Of a stretch of 24,536 nt of DNA, positions 1 to 7,237 are shown piece after piece. Position numbers and translations under genes: made by a program. Location: the NCBI GenBank assembly GCA_964646755.1, contig CAZYIE010000047.1:1-24536 (forward strand), given 5' to 3'. Each line of letters starts with the position of its first letter. Positions within the stretch are counted from its first letter, which is position 1. The notes under the pieces are model-generated. The model ran no database searches, was not told the origin of the DNA, and saw nothing but the letters and a program-made list of their open reading frames with translations. The stretch comes from MVRV01 sp964646755. GTDB lineage: Bacteria; Desulfobacterota; Syntrophia; Syntrophales; Smithellaceae.

Positions 1-111
1 TCGTAAATATCTGAAATAACAGCCTTGCCATTTTTTAACTGCGGAAGATGGGTTAAGTGCCGCCTTGACTATATCTAAAAATTGGATACTTGTTTCTCCT
101 TTAAGTTATCA

Positions 112-140
112 TTGACGCCATGATTCTCATCCGTTATAAT
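112..140 (+). promoter_or_regulatory. sigma70-type promoter of the small secreted protein gene
   Basis: A -35 box TTGACG (112-117) and a perfect -10 box TATAAT (135-140) are separated by 17 nt. A start site near 147 would give a leader of about 65 nt before the ATG at 211. The element and the DNA just upstream of it recur in front of the chemoreceptor gene at 9583-9621, with 33 of 37 bases identical over 102-138, spacer included. Confidence 0.8.
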
Positions 141-210
141 TCTTTCATTGAAAGCAATATCATATCGATTTAAATAAGTGTCTTAACGATTAAGAGCAGG
201 GAGAATGGAA

Positions 211-624
211 ATGAAAAAAGTTCGGTTTATCAAGATCAACATGCCTCTATTATTGTGCATGGTCATCACTATTTTCATTTTGTCCAATACCGCCATATGC
301 AATGCAGGTATGTGTAATGATGGTGTAGCAATAAACAACAAAATACCCGCCACAGTCAAAATCTCAATACAATATGATGAAGGGACCCCTTCGCCCGAAT
401 ATGCGCATGTGCATTCTATGACCGGCAAGCATTTTAGTTGTGAACCCCAAATAATCAATAACCTATTCATACCGACCAATTGTCGAGTGGAAGGCGTGTG
501 TGCGGAGTTTTCTCTGAAAGGGAAACATTACGACGACTGTACCAATGATGTACCTAATTCTTGCAGGTTTCGATTAATTATGGACAACAACAATCCAGGT
601 GGCTGGTCAGTATTGCCAGAATAA
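211..624 (+). CDS. small Cys-rich secreted protein, unknown function
   Basis: A 137-aa protein. It opens with a basic stretch (MKKVRFIK) and a hydrophobic core to about residue 25, then small residues near N-A-G, which is a Sec signal peptide pattern; no lipobox is seen. The mature part holds six cysteines, which could form three disulfides, and it ends in an Asn-rich N-N-N-P-G-G segment. I chose the ATG at 211 because AGGGAG (198-203) lies 7 nt upstream; the ATG at 205 would touch that site. It is preceded by a strong promoter and followed by the minus-strand tRNAs, so it is probably monocistronic. I recognise no family. It is likely periplasmic or extracellular, and promoter sharing links it to the chemoreceptor at 9685. 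Confidence 0.75.
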   Translation: MKKVRFIKINMPLLLCMVITIFILSNTAICNAGMCNDGVAINNKIPATVKISIQYDEGTPSPEYAHVHSMTGKHFSCEPQIINNLFIPTNCRVEGVCAEFSLKGKHYDDCTNDVPNSCRFRLIMDNNNPGGWSVLPE

Positions 625-689
625 GATCGAAACGGGCAAATGGGGCAATTGGAACGTTTCAGAAGGGGATAAATAAACCCGTTTTTATC
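625..689 (+). repeat. inverted repeat just after the stop codon, weak terminator candidate
   Basis: The arms at 625-636 and 678-689 match in 10 of 12 positions and share the core AAACGGG / CCCGTTT, with a 41-nt loop. There is no T-run after the second arm, so a classical intrinsic terminator is doubtful. It could be a processing or stability hairpin. Confidence 0.25.
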
Positions 690-762
690 GCAAAGGTTGG
701 AAGTTCTTTCTTGCTTATGGGTAAAAGGCAAAAATATTATTCATAACTACATGATTTTATTT

Positions 763-837
763 TGGTAGTCCCACGGGGAGTTGAACCCCGGTTTCCGGCG
801 TGAGAGGCCAGCGTCCTAACCACTAGACGATGGGACC
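763..837 (-). tRNA. tRNA-Glu (anticodon CTC)
   Basis: Read on the minus strand the 75-nt sequence folds as a full cloverleaf. The acceptor GGTCCCA pairs with TGGGACT (one G-T wobble at the first pair). The anticodon stem CTGGC/GCCGG encloses the loop CTCTCAC with anticodon CTC. The T-stem GGGG/CCCC is intact, and the 3' CCA is encoded (763-765). It lies downstream of gltX in the same orientation, so the synthetase and its tRNA may be co-transcribed. Confidence 0.95.
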
Positions 838-843
838 AAGGAA

Positions 844-917
844 TTGCTGGGTGACCGGAATTCGAACCTAATCAACACGGTTCATATCCATAATTACTGC
901 CGCTAGACGATCACCCA
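844..917 (-). pseudogene. degenerate tRNA-Gln-like sequence
   Basis: This 74-nt sequence has the length and layout of a bacterial tRNA-Gln. The acceptor arms TGGGTGA/TCACCCA pair perfectly, U8, G18-G19 and the T-loop TTCGAAT are present, and the anticodon stem pairs with two wobbles. The rest is damaged. The D-stem has mismatches at 10-25 and 12-23, the T-stem has an A-C mismatch and three wobbles, the 3' end reads CAA instead of CCA, and the anticodon position reads ATG rather than CTG/TTG. It sits 6 nt upstream of the intact tRNA-Glu on the same strand, where a Gln/Glu tRNA pair would be unsurprising. I read it as a decaying tRNA gene. A functional but unusual tRNA is less likely. Confidence 0.7.
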
Positions 918-961
918 TCAAACATTAAGGGCAGAGTATCTATTCAATCCTATTACAAAAG

Positions 962-2371
962 TCAAGATGAAATATTTTTTTCAATATAGGCAATTGCGGC
1001 GTTAATTCTTTGAACAACGCGATCCTTGCCCAGCGTAACCATAACTTCATCAATGCCGGGACTGACGGTTTTCCCGGTCAGGGCAACCCGGAGCGGCTGG
1101 GCGATCACTTTAAACTTGATGTCGTGCTCCAGTGTGAAAGCCTTGAGGAATTCTTCGATACCGTCTTTGCTGAAATTCTGCACCGCAGGAATCGCGGCAA
1201 GCATCGCCTGCAAATGGGCGGTTACGTCGGGCACCAGAAACTTCTGCGCAGCCTGCTCTTCATATTGCACCTGCTCGGCAAAATAAAAGTTAGCCATCGT
1301 GGCCATTTCCACCAGCGTTTTGACACGCGGTTGCAAGTCGGCAATGACTTTTTGAATGAATGCGGTGTCGTCTGTTGGGGCATCCGCAGGCCAAAGGGTC
1401 TGCATCTCTTCCATTAACCGCTCCGGACTTGCTTCCTTTATATAGTGCGCATTAAGCCAGAGTAATTTTTCAGGATTAAAAACAGCCGGTGATTTGCCAA
1501 CGGCGTCGAGGGCAAATAAATCAATCAGCTCCTGAAGGGAAAAAATTTCCTGATCGCCATGCGCCCAGCTCAAGCGCACCAGATAATTGACCACTGCCTC
1601 CGGCAAAAAGCCCATTTCCTTATAAGCCATTACCGATGTTGCACCATGCCGTTTACTCAGGCGTGCTTTATCGGAACCAAGGATCATCGGAACGTGGGCA
1701 AATTTAGGGACAGCAAAACCAAGAGCCTGATACATCAAAATCTGCCGCGGGGTATTGTTGACATGATCATCGCCTCTAATTACATGCGTAATGTTCATGA
1801 GCGCGTCATCGACAACCACGGCAAAATTGTAGGTGGGATAACCGTCGCCGCGTTCGATAATCAAATCGTCCAACTCTTCATTATTGAAAGTGATATTTCC
1901 TTTGATGAGGTCTTCCACAACAGTTATACCTGTTTGGGCGCCGCGAAAGCGCACAACGCTGCCGGGTGATTTCTTTAAATTTTTGTCGCGGCAGGTGCCA
2001 TCGTATTTAGGCTTTTTCCCTGTAGCCAGTGCCTGTTTTCTGTTTGCTTCTAATTCTTCGGCGGTGCATGTGCAGTAGTAAGCTTTGCCTTCGGCAATCA
2101 GCTTTTGCACCATTTCCCGATGCAAATCGACACGTTGTGCCTGAAAGTATGGCCCATCATCCCAGGTTAGGCCAAGCCAGGTCATGGCATCTAGAATTGC
2201 TTTTGTTGATTCATCGGTAGAGCGAACCTGATCGGTATCCTCAACTCGCAGCACAAATTCGCCACCATTATGGCGGGCAAAAAGCCAGCTAAAAAGGGCG
2301 GTACGGGTGCCACCAATATGAAGAAAGCCGGTGGGCGAAGGCGCAAAACGTGTTCGTATTTTTTCCGTCAT
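962..2371 (-). CDS. gltX: glutamyl-tRNA synthetase
   Basis: A 469-aa cytoplasmic class I synthetase that charges tRNA with glutamate. The Rossmann-fold signature F-A-P-S-P-T-G-F-L-H-I-G-G lies near residues 9-21 (HIGH-like HIGG at 18-21) and the second signature L-S-K-R at 238-241. A zinc-site pattern C-x-C ... Y ... C is visible around residues 100-127. Length is normal for the family. The start at 2371 follows GGTAAATAAG, and translation from further upstream would add a non-conserved 34-residue leader. Its promoter is at 2396-2425. The tRNA-Glu and the tRNA-Gln-like remnant follow in the same direction. Sequence alone does not show whether it also mischarges tRNA-Gln. Confidence 0.97.
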   Translation of the reverse strand: MTEKIRTRFAPSPTGFLHIGGTRTALFSWLFARHNGGEFVLRVEDTDQVRSTDESTKAILDAMTWLGLTWDDGPYFQAQRVDLHREMVQKLIAEGKAYYCTCTAEELEANRKQALATGKKPKYDGTCRDKNLKKSPGSVVRFRGAQTGITVVEDLIKGNITFNNEELDDLIIERGDGYPTYNFAVVVDDALMNITHVIRGDDHVNNTPRQILMYQALGFAVPKFAHVPMILGSDKARLSKRHGATSVMAYKEMGFLPEAVVNYLVRLSWAHGDQEIFSLQELIDLFALDAVGKSPAVFNPEKLLWLNAHYIKEASPERLMEEMQTLWPADAPTDDTAFIQKVIADLQPRVKTLVEMATMANFYFAEQVQYEEQAAQKFLVPDVTAHLQAMLAAIPAVQNFSKDGIEEFLKAFTLEHDIKFKVIAQPLRVALTGKTVSPGIDEVMVTLGKDRVVQRINAAIAYIEKNISS

Positions 2372-2395
2372 CTTATTTACCTTGTTTTTGAAGAC

Positions 2396-2425
2396 TTTAT
2401 AGGATTGACGGCAGCCTTTTGTCAA
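2396..2425 (-). promoter_or_regulatory. promoter of gltX
   Basis: On the minus strand a perfect -35 TTGACA (2420-2425) is followed after 18 nt by TATAAA (2396-2401). Transcription would start near 2389 and give a leader of fewer than 20 nt before the gltX ATG. This supports the internal start at 2371 over the longer reading frame, whose start would lie upstream of the promoter. Confidence 0.7.
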
Positions 2426-2561
2426 GCCGCATTTCCTTAAGTCAGCAAATTGCAAGTCAAAAAGTACTTGCAATATTGTTTGAATAGTTATTACTTTACA
2501 AGAAAAGAAATATATTCCCTTTAAAATTAAGGCGCTGAAAGCTACATGAGGCAGTTACAAT

Positions 2562-3008
2562 ATGAACATGGATATTAAAATATATGAAAGACCGCGGCAT
2601 GCGGTTATATCTATTTGTCTAGCCATTGGCTGTTTTATCGTCGGAATACAATATTTTTCATCAGGAGAAACAAAGCTTCTGGGAATTGTCGCTTTTCTCT
2701 TAGGCGCAATCTTTTTAATCGTCACTGTCTATGTGGCCAGAACTCCGATGATCATCCTCAGCGGGGAATACATAATGTTTAGAACAGGAAATTTTGCGAA
2801 TAAGGAAATACATTATTCAACAATGGAATTCTGGTCTATCCAAAATCAGGACAAACATTTTTTCATTCATTTAAAAAAAAATGGCCAGGATGATAATATT
2901 CAGATAAGGGAAATTCTTGTCAACTACAGTAATGTTAAGAAGGAAGATCGTCAGATTTTGACGGACATGCTCAATAAAAAAGGTGTCTATCAAAAGCAAA
3001 GTAAATAA
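2562..3008 (+). CDS. two-TM membrane protein with cytoplasmic PH-like tail, unknown function
   Basis: A 148-aa protein. Residues 1-14 are polar, and two hydrophobic segments (about 15-32 and 38-58) are separated by a short S-S-G-E-T loop. A soluble C-terminal domain of about 90 residues follows, with alternating beta-like stretches and a Lys-rich end. The layout (two helices, then a beta-rich tail starting near I-L-S-G-E-Y) resembles small bacterial PH-domain-like membrane proteins, but I cannot name a family. GAGG at 2548-2551 lies 10 nt before the ATG. The gene is more AT-rich than its neighbours, with runs of Lys codons near the end. Confidence 0.75.
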   Translation: MNMDIKIYERPRHAVISICLAIGCFIVGIQYFSSGETKLLGIVAFLLGAIFLIVTVYVARTPMIILSGEYIMFRTGNFANKEIHYSTMEFWSIQNQDKHFFIHLKKNGQDDNIQIREILVNYSNVKKEDRQILTDMLNKKGVYQKQSK

Positions 3009-3104
3009 ATAATCATGCTATTTTTTTTATTTGACACAAAAGGTGATATATGGTTTACGGTCTACTAATAAAAAGCAAATTACATTAAAAGGACGCGGGC
3101 AAAA

Positions 3105-3206
3105 ATGGTCAGCAGATACTATTACAGTTCAAATAATAATGTCAGCCATAACTATTATGGCTATTACTATTATTATACTGTTCAATATCGATCTGCCCGA
3201 CACTGA
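3105..3206 (+). CDS. possible Tyr/Asn-rich mini-protein (33 aa)
   Basis: The ATG at 3105 is preceded at 11 nt by AAAGGA (3088-3093). The 33-codon frame gives a protein rich in Tyr (10), Asn and Ser, with blocks such as YYYSSNNN and YYGYYYYY, ending at TGA 3204-3206. A strong terminator follows 21 nt later, which fits the end of a transcript. A competing frame over the same DNA starts at a TTG (3031) and gives 63 residues with an Ile-rich segment. Low-complexity TAT/TAC repeats can create either by chance, so this is a candidate only. Confidence 0.3.
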   Translation: MVSRYYYSSNNNVSHNYYGYYYYYTVQYRSARH

Positions 3207-3227
3207 GACAACTCAACAATAGGTCAC

Positions 3228-3266
3228 AAAAAGCCACGGGTAGATAAAGAAACCGTGGCTTTTTTA
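3228..3266 (+). terminator. intrinsic terminator before the liv operon
   Basis: The stem GCCACGG (3233-3239) / CCGTGGC (3253-3259) is extended by A-T pairs on both sides, has a 13-nt loop, and is followed by six T's and then ATTTTT. It closes the transcript from 2562-3206 and separates it from livJ. Confidence 0.85.
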
Positions 3267-3309
3267 TTTTTAGCAAAACAGGTATAATATTTTGAAAAGG
3301 AGATTGTAT

Positions 3310-4452
3310 ATGTTGAAAAAAATGTTTGGGTCAATTCTTTCCGTGGTAGTTGTCGGGTTTATTGCCGGAGCAGCGTTTGCTGCTCCTCCCATTAAAATCG
3401 GGGCGCTTTTTTCCGTGTCCGGGCCAGCTTCGTTCTTAGGCGAACCGGAACGAAACACCGCCGAAATGATGGTAACAGAGATCAACAAGGCCGGTGGAAT
3501 CAAAGGCCGCAAGCTTGAGCTTATCGTCTATGACACTCAGGCAGACGCAACTAAAGCCGTCCAAGCGGCCAATAAACTGATTAAGGACGATAAGGTTGTC
3601 GCCATCATCGGTCCCAGCACAACCGGCGATACCATGGCGGTCATACCGGTAGTAGAAAAAGCTGAAATACCGCTTGTTTCCTGTGCCGCCGGTATCAAGA
3701 TTACCGATCCGGTAAAAAAATGGGTTTTTAAAACAGCACAAAATGATGCTCTGGCCGTTGCCAGAATATTTGATTACTTGAAAAAGCAGAAGATTGCTAA
3801 AATTGCCATTCTGACAGTTTCCGATGGTTTTGGCTCTTCCGGCAGAGAACAGCTTAAATTAAAAGCAAAAGATTTCGGCATAGAAATAATCTCTGATGAA
3901 ACTTACGGACCCAAAGATACGGACATGACAGCCCAATTGACTAAAATCCGCGGCGGCGAGGGCCAGGCCATTATCTGCTGGGGAACCAATCCGGGCCCGG
4001 CGGTTGTTGCCAGAAATGTCCAGCAACTGGGGATTAAGCTTCCTTTGTATATGAGCCATGGTGTTTCTTCCCTGAAATTCATTGAACTGGCAGGCCCTGC
4101 GGCAGAAGGCATCATCCTGCCTTCCGGTCGGGTTGTTGTTGCCAGCCATCTGCCCAAAAATGATCCCCAGAAAAAGGCTCTGCTCAATTATGTCGGAAAT
4201 TACAAGAAACACTATAAAGTGGAAGGTGATCATTTCGGCGGGCATGCTTATGACGCCATCATGCTGATCAAAGGCGCTATCGAGCGTGGCGGCGATTCGC
4301 CTTCTGCCATTCGCGATCAACTGGAAAAAACGGTGAAATTCGCCGGAATCGGCGGAACATTCAATTATTCACCGCAGGATCATGCCGGCCTGCAAAGCGA
4401 CGCTTTTGTCCTGGTGCAAATTAAAAATAAAGGCTGGACACTGCTTAAATAA
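3310..4452 (+). CDS. livJ: branched-chain amino acid-type ABC transporter, periplasmic binding protein
   Basis: A 380-aa type I periplasmic binding protein. The signal peptide has M-L-K-K, a hydrophobic core, and A-A-F-A before A-P-P, with likely cleavage near residue 24. The mature chain begins I-K-I-G-A-L-F-S-V-S-G-P, the usual opening of LivJ/LivK and relatives. It captures the substrate and delivers it to the LivHMGF importer encoded next. The start at 3310 has AAGGAG (3297-3302) 7 nt upstream; the in-frame TTG at 3292 lies before that site. Family members bind leucine, isoleucine and valine but also amides, urea or aromatic acids. The CoA ligase at the operon's end hints at an organic acid, but the ligand cannot be read from sequence. 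Confidence 0.93.
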   Translation: MLKKMFGSILSVVVVGFIAGAAFAAPPIKIGALFSVSGPASFLGEPERNTAEMMVTEINKAGGIKGRKLELIVYDTQADATKAVQAANKLIKDDKVVAIIGPSTTGDTMAVIPVVEKAEIPLVSCAAGIKITDPVKKWVFKTAQNDALAVARIFDYLKKQKIAKIAILTVSDGFGSSGREQLKLKAKDFGIEIISDETYGPKDTDMTAQLTKIRGGEGQAIICWGTNPGPAVVARNVQQLGIKLPLYMSHGVSSLKFIELAGPAAEGIILPSGRVVVASHLPKNDPQKKALLNYVGNYKKHYKVEGDHFGGHAYDAIMLIKGAIERGGDSPSAIRDQLEKTVKFAGIGGTFNYSPQDHAGLQSDAFVLVQIKNKGWTLLK

Positions 4453-4471
4453 GTGTGTATTTATTCAGCGA

Positions 4472-4504
4472 AGAGCAACGCAGGATATATGCCTGCGTTG
4501 CTCT
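4472..4504 (+). promoter_or_regulatory. intercistronic hairpin between livJ and livH
   Basis: A perfect 13-bp stem, AGAGCAACGCAGG / CCTGCGTTGCTCT, with a 7-nt AT loop, begins 20 nt after the livJ stop. No T-run follows. Such hairpins between a binding-protein gene and its permease genes commonly cause partial termination or protect the upstream mRNA, so that more binding protein than permease is made; that role is inferred here. Confidence 0.65.
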
Positions 4505-4532
4505 TACTATCTTACGCAAATGATTTTACCAC

Positions 4533-4604
4533 GGGTATTTATACCCTCCGCTTCGCGGGATTGTTCAACTGGCCAATTCCGCTGCGCCTCACTTTCGGAA
4601 TTGG
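4533..4604 (+). repeat. palindromic intergenic element before livH
   Basis: Three small palindromes lie in a row: GGGTAT/ATACCC (4533-4546), CCGC/GCGG with loop TTC (4548-4558), and CCAATTCCG/CGGAATTGG (4573-4581 and 4596-4604) with a 14-nt loop. The block ends about 15 nt before the livH ATG. The style resembles a REP-like interspersed repeat, but no second copy is in this window. Confidence 0.4.
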
Positions 4605-4618
4605 AGTTTCACGGGTAA

Positions 4619-5503
4619 ATGGATCACTCCCCGCAATTATTTCAGTATGTTTTATCAGGTCTCTCCAACGGAGCGATTTATGCACTGATTGGTTTTGGCT
4701 TTGCCATTATTTATAATGCCACCGGGATCATCAACTTTGCCCAGGGCGAGTTTGTAATGCTGGGCGGCATGCTGACGCTTTTTTTCCTCGTGTTTTTAAA
4801 TTTTCCTTTAATGCCGGCTATTGTACTGGCTATACTAATTTCTACCGTTATCGGCATTGCCTTTGAGCGGCTGGCCATCAGGCCCCTGAAAAATGCCCCT
4901 CCTCTGAGTATGGTAATTATAACAATCGGAGCCAGCATCCTGATTCGCGGCATTGCCATGCTGGTCTGGGGAAAAGATACTTCCGCCGTACCGGCCTTTT
5001 CCGGCAATGATCCGCTTTATATTTCCGGAGCGACAATTCTGCCTCAGCATATCTGGATTTTCGCTATCACGCTTTTGATTATTGCCGCCAATAAAATTTT
5101 TTTTAATTACAGCATTGTCGGCAAAGCCATGCGCGCCTGTGCTTACAACAGCCAGGCCGCCAGCCTTGTCGGAATCAATGTAAAGACGATGGTTCTGCTA
5201 TCCTTTGTCATCAGTTCCGCTATCGGTTCCATGGCGGGAATCATCATTGCGCCCTTGACTATGACTTCTTTCGATGTCGGGATCATGCTGGGGTTGAAGG
5301 GTTTTTGCGCCGTGATTATCGGTGGCATGAGCAGCGGGTTGGGAACCATAATGGGTGGTTTACTTCTGGGGTTATTGGAATCTCTCGGCGCCGGTTATAT
5401 TTCCGCCAGCTACAAAGATGCCATTGCTTTCATAATTTTATTGTTAATCCTTTTTGTCCGCCCGGAAGGCTTATTTAAGCAAAAGGAAACGGAAAGAGTA
5501 TAG
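4619..5503 (+). CDS. livH: branched-chain amino acid-type ABC permease LivH
   Basis: A 294-aa inner-membrane permease with about eight hydrophobic segments. The N-terminal pattern G-L-S-N-G-A-I-Y-A-L-I-G-F-G and the following N-F-A-Q-G-E-F-x-M-L-G-G are hallmarks of LivH. The cytoplasmic coupling region is seen in G-K-A-M-R-A-C-A-Y-N, and the C-terminal region carries G-G-M-S-S-G-L-G-T-I-M-G-G. It forms the translocation path together with LivM. The start is preceded by GGAG at 4603-4606, 12 nt away, so the ribosome site is weak. It is separated from livJ by 166 nt of palindromic DNA and from livM by 13 nt. Confidence 0.95.
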   Translation: MDHSPQLFQYVLSGLSNGAIYALIGFGFAIIYNATGIINFAQGEFVMLGGMLTLFFLVFLNFPLMPAIVLAILISTVIGIAFERLAIRPLKNAPPLSMVIITIGASILIRGIAMLVWGKDTSAVPAFSGNDPLYISGATILPQHIWIFAITLLIIAANKIFFNYSIVGKAMRACAYNSQAASLVGINVKTMVLLSFVISSAIGSMAGIIIAPLTMTSFDVGIMLGLKGFCAVIIGGMSSGLGTIMGGLLLGLLESLGAGYISASYKDAIAFIILLLILFVRPEGLFKQKETERV

Positions 5504-5516
5504 CGGCAAAAGAAAC

Positions 5517-6491
5517 ATGACTAAAGAAAAACGCGAAATAATAATATTTCTTGTCTTTACGCTGGCCGTGCTGCTTACGCCTTTTTGTCTGCAGGGCAGT
5601 TATTTTCTCAATGTCCTGGTTTTTATCGGCATCAACACTATGCTGGCCGTGGCTCTGAATCTCCTGCTGGGCTATGCCGGACAGATTTCTCTCGGGCATG
5701 CCGCTTTTTTCGGATTAGGGGCATATATTTCCGGGGTTCTTACCACCCGGTTCGGCTTTGATCCCTGGTGTGCCCTGGTCATTGCCGCAGCCGTAAGTGG
5801 TGTCCTGGCCTTTATCATCGGGTTCCCCATTTTAAAATTGAAGGGGCATTACCTGGCCATGGCGACACTCGGTTTCGGTATTATCATATTTATTATCTTC
5901 AATGAAACGGTAGCTGTCACCGGAGGCCCGTCCGGACTTTCGGGAATCCCCAATATTCAAATAAGCTCCCTTATATTTGACAACGATTGGAGCAATTACT
6001 ATCTGATCTGGATATTTACACTGCTGGTTATGCTTTTATCGATTAACTTGTCACAGTCGCGTATCGGGCGGGCGCTGCGGGCGATTGCCGATTCTGAAGT
6101 GGCTGCCCGGGTTATGGGTGTCAATGCCCGGTTGCTCAAAGTACAAATATTTACGGTTTCCGCCGTGATTTCAGCGATTGCCGGCAGCTTATATGCTCAT
6201 ACCATGACTTTTATCTCTCCGGCTTCTTTTGGATTTAACTTTTCCATCGAATTGGTGACAATGGTGATCATCGGTGGCTTAGGAAGCATTTATGGTTCCT
6301 TTCTCGGTGCGGCGATTTTAACCATTCTACCGGAGTTTCTGCGGATTTTACAGGATTTCGACATTATCGTTTACGGTCTGATGCTGATTATCATGACTAT
6401 GTATCTGCCCGGTGGCCTGATCAGCGGTCTCACGCAAATAGCTGGATTCATCGGCGGCAAAATAAAAAGCAGGGGCCGAAGTCATGCTTAG
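5517..6491 (+). CDS. livM: branched-chain amino acid-type ABC permease LivM
   Basis: A 325-aa membrane protein with about nine hydrophobic segments. Family signatures include N-L-L-L-G-Y-A-G-Q-I-S-L-G-H-A-A-F-F-G-L-G-A-Y (split across residues 48-70), the loop T-G-G-P-S-G-L-S-G-I-P, the coupling stretch R-I-G-R-A-L-R-A-I-A-D-S-E, and I-I-G-G-L-G-S-I-Y-G near the end. It pairs with LivH. I chose the ATG at 5517, 13 nt after livH; starting further upstream would overlap livH and add a basic non-conserved leader. Its 3' end overlaps livG by 8 nt, which indicates translational coupling. Confidence 0.95.
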   Translation: MTKEKREIIIFLVFTLAVLLTPFCLQGSYFLNVLVFIGINTMLAVALNLLLGYAGQISLGHAAFFGLGAYISGVLTTRFGFDPWCALVIAAAVSGVLAFIIGFPILKLKGHYLAMATLGFGIIIFIIFNETVAVTGGPSGLSGIPNIQISSLIFDNDWSNYYLIWIFTLLVMLLSINLSQSRIGRALRAIADSEVAARVMGVNARLLKVQIFTVSAVISAIAGSLYAHTMTFISPASFGFNFSIELVTMVIIGGLGSIYGSFLGAAILTILPEFLRILQDFDIIVYGLMLIIMTMYLPGGLISGLTQIAGFIGGKIKSRGRSHA

Positions 6492-7236
6492 ACTCGACGG
6501 CATAACTAAAATATTCGGCGGGCTTACCGCTCTCACGGAAGTATCCTTCGAGGTAAAGAAAGGCTCGATAACCGGTGTCATCGGTCCGAATGGCGCGGGC
6601 AAAACCACCTTATTTAATATTGTAACCGGCCTATACACGCAGACATCCGGTGAGGTTTATCTAGGCGAAAAAAATATTTCCCGCTTGGCGACGGAATCCC
6701 TTGCCTCGCTCGGTCTCGTGCGCACTTTCCAGAATGTGGAACTCTTCGGGCAAATGACTGTGCTGGAAAACGTTATGGTCGGACTACATACCAAAAGCAG
6801 TAGCGGTGTTATTTCCTGTGCGTTTAAATTTCCCTGGCAGGTTAAAGAAGAAAAAATGATTGCCCAAAAGGCTATGCACTGGCTGGAATTTACAGGGCTT
6901 ACTGCTGAGGCCGGAAATACGGCCAGCAATCTACCTTTCGGCAAGGGCCGGATACTGGAGATCGCCCGGACTCTGGCGGCCCAACCGCAGCTTATCCTGA
7001 TGGATGAACCGGCAGCGGGATTAAATGACATGGAAACCGCTCAAATGGCCGGGCTCATCTACAAAATCTGGGACTCAGGCATAACTGTCGTGCTGGTGGA
7101 GCACAATATGGATCTGGTAATGGACATCTGTGACTCCATCATTGTTTTAAATTTGGGGGAAAAGCTGGCGGAAGGTACCCCGCGCGAGATTCAGGAAAAT
7201 CCGGCGGTTATTGCAGCCTACCTGGGCGACGGATAA
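6484..7236 (+). CDS. livG: branched-chain amino acid-type ABC ATPase LivG
   Basis: A 250-aa cytoplasmic ATPase subunit that powers the importer. The Walker A motif GPNGAGKTT lies at 34-42, the Walker B motif LILMDEPAAGLN at 170-181, and the switch His is in V-E-H-N (205-208). The LivG-type R-T-F-Q-N Q-loop is at 80-84. The ABC signature reads NLPFGKGR (149-156); family members usually have S/P-x-G-Q-Q/L-R here, so the Gln is replaced by Lys. The ending A-A-Y-L-G is typical of the family. The start overlaps livM by 8 nt. A palindromic element separates it from livF. Confidence 0.95.
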   Translation: MLRLDGITKIFGGLTALTEVSFEVKKGSITGVIGPNGAGKTTLFNIVTGLYTQTSGEVYLGEKNISRLATESLASLGLVRTFQNVELFGQMTVLENVMVGLHTKSSSGVISCAFKFPWQVKEEKMIAQKAMHWLEFTGLTAEAGNTASNLPFGKGRILEIARTLAAQPQLILMDEPAAGLNDMETAQMAGLIYKIWDSGITVVLVEHNMDLVMDICDSIIVLNLGEKLAEGTPREIQENPAVIAAYLGDG

Positions 7237-7237
7237 C

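Noticed and set aside
183..479. 98-aa minus-strand frame opposite the small secreted protein
   Set aside because: The plus-strand gene has a promoter, ribosome site, signal peptide and paired-looking cysteines; the opposite frame has none of these.
561..746. 61-aa plus-strand frame overlapping the end of the secreted protein gene, considered as a frameshifted extension
   Set aside because: The translation shows no cysteine pattern or family features continuing the upstream protein, and it has no ribosome site.
763..917. tRNA pair as an attachment site for a genomic island
   Set aside because: No integrase, direct repeat of the tRNA 3' end or change in gene content is seen nearby.
2372..2473. 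34-residue N-terminal extension of gltX
   Set aside because: The extension lies over the predicted promoter and is not like GluRS; the ATG at 2371 precedes the conserved T-R-F-A-P-S-P start.
3031..3222. 63-aa frame starting at TTG
   Set aside because: The TTG has no Shine-Dalgarno site, and the Ile-rich stretch is the shifted reading of TAT repeats. The ATG frame at 3105 has the better start, though it is itself uncertain.
3283..3288. TATAAT upstream of livJ as a -10 box
   Set aside because: At the required distance only the terminator's T-run is present, and transcription would start inside the ribosome site, so support is poor.
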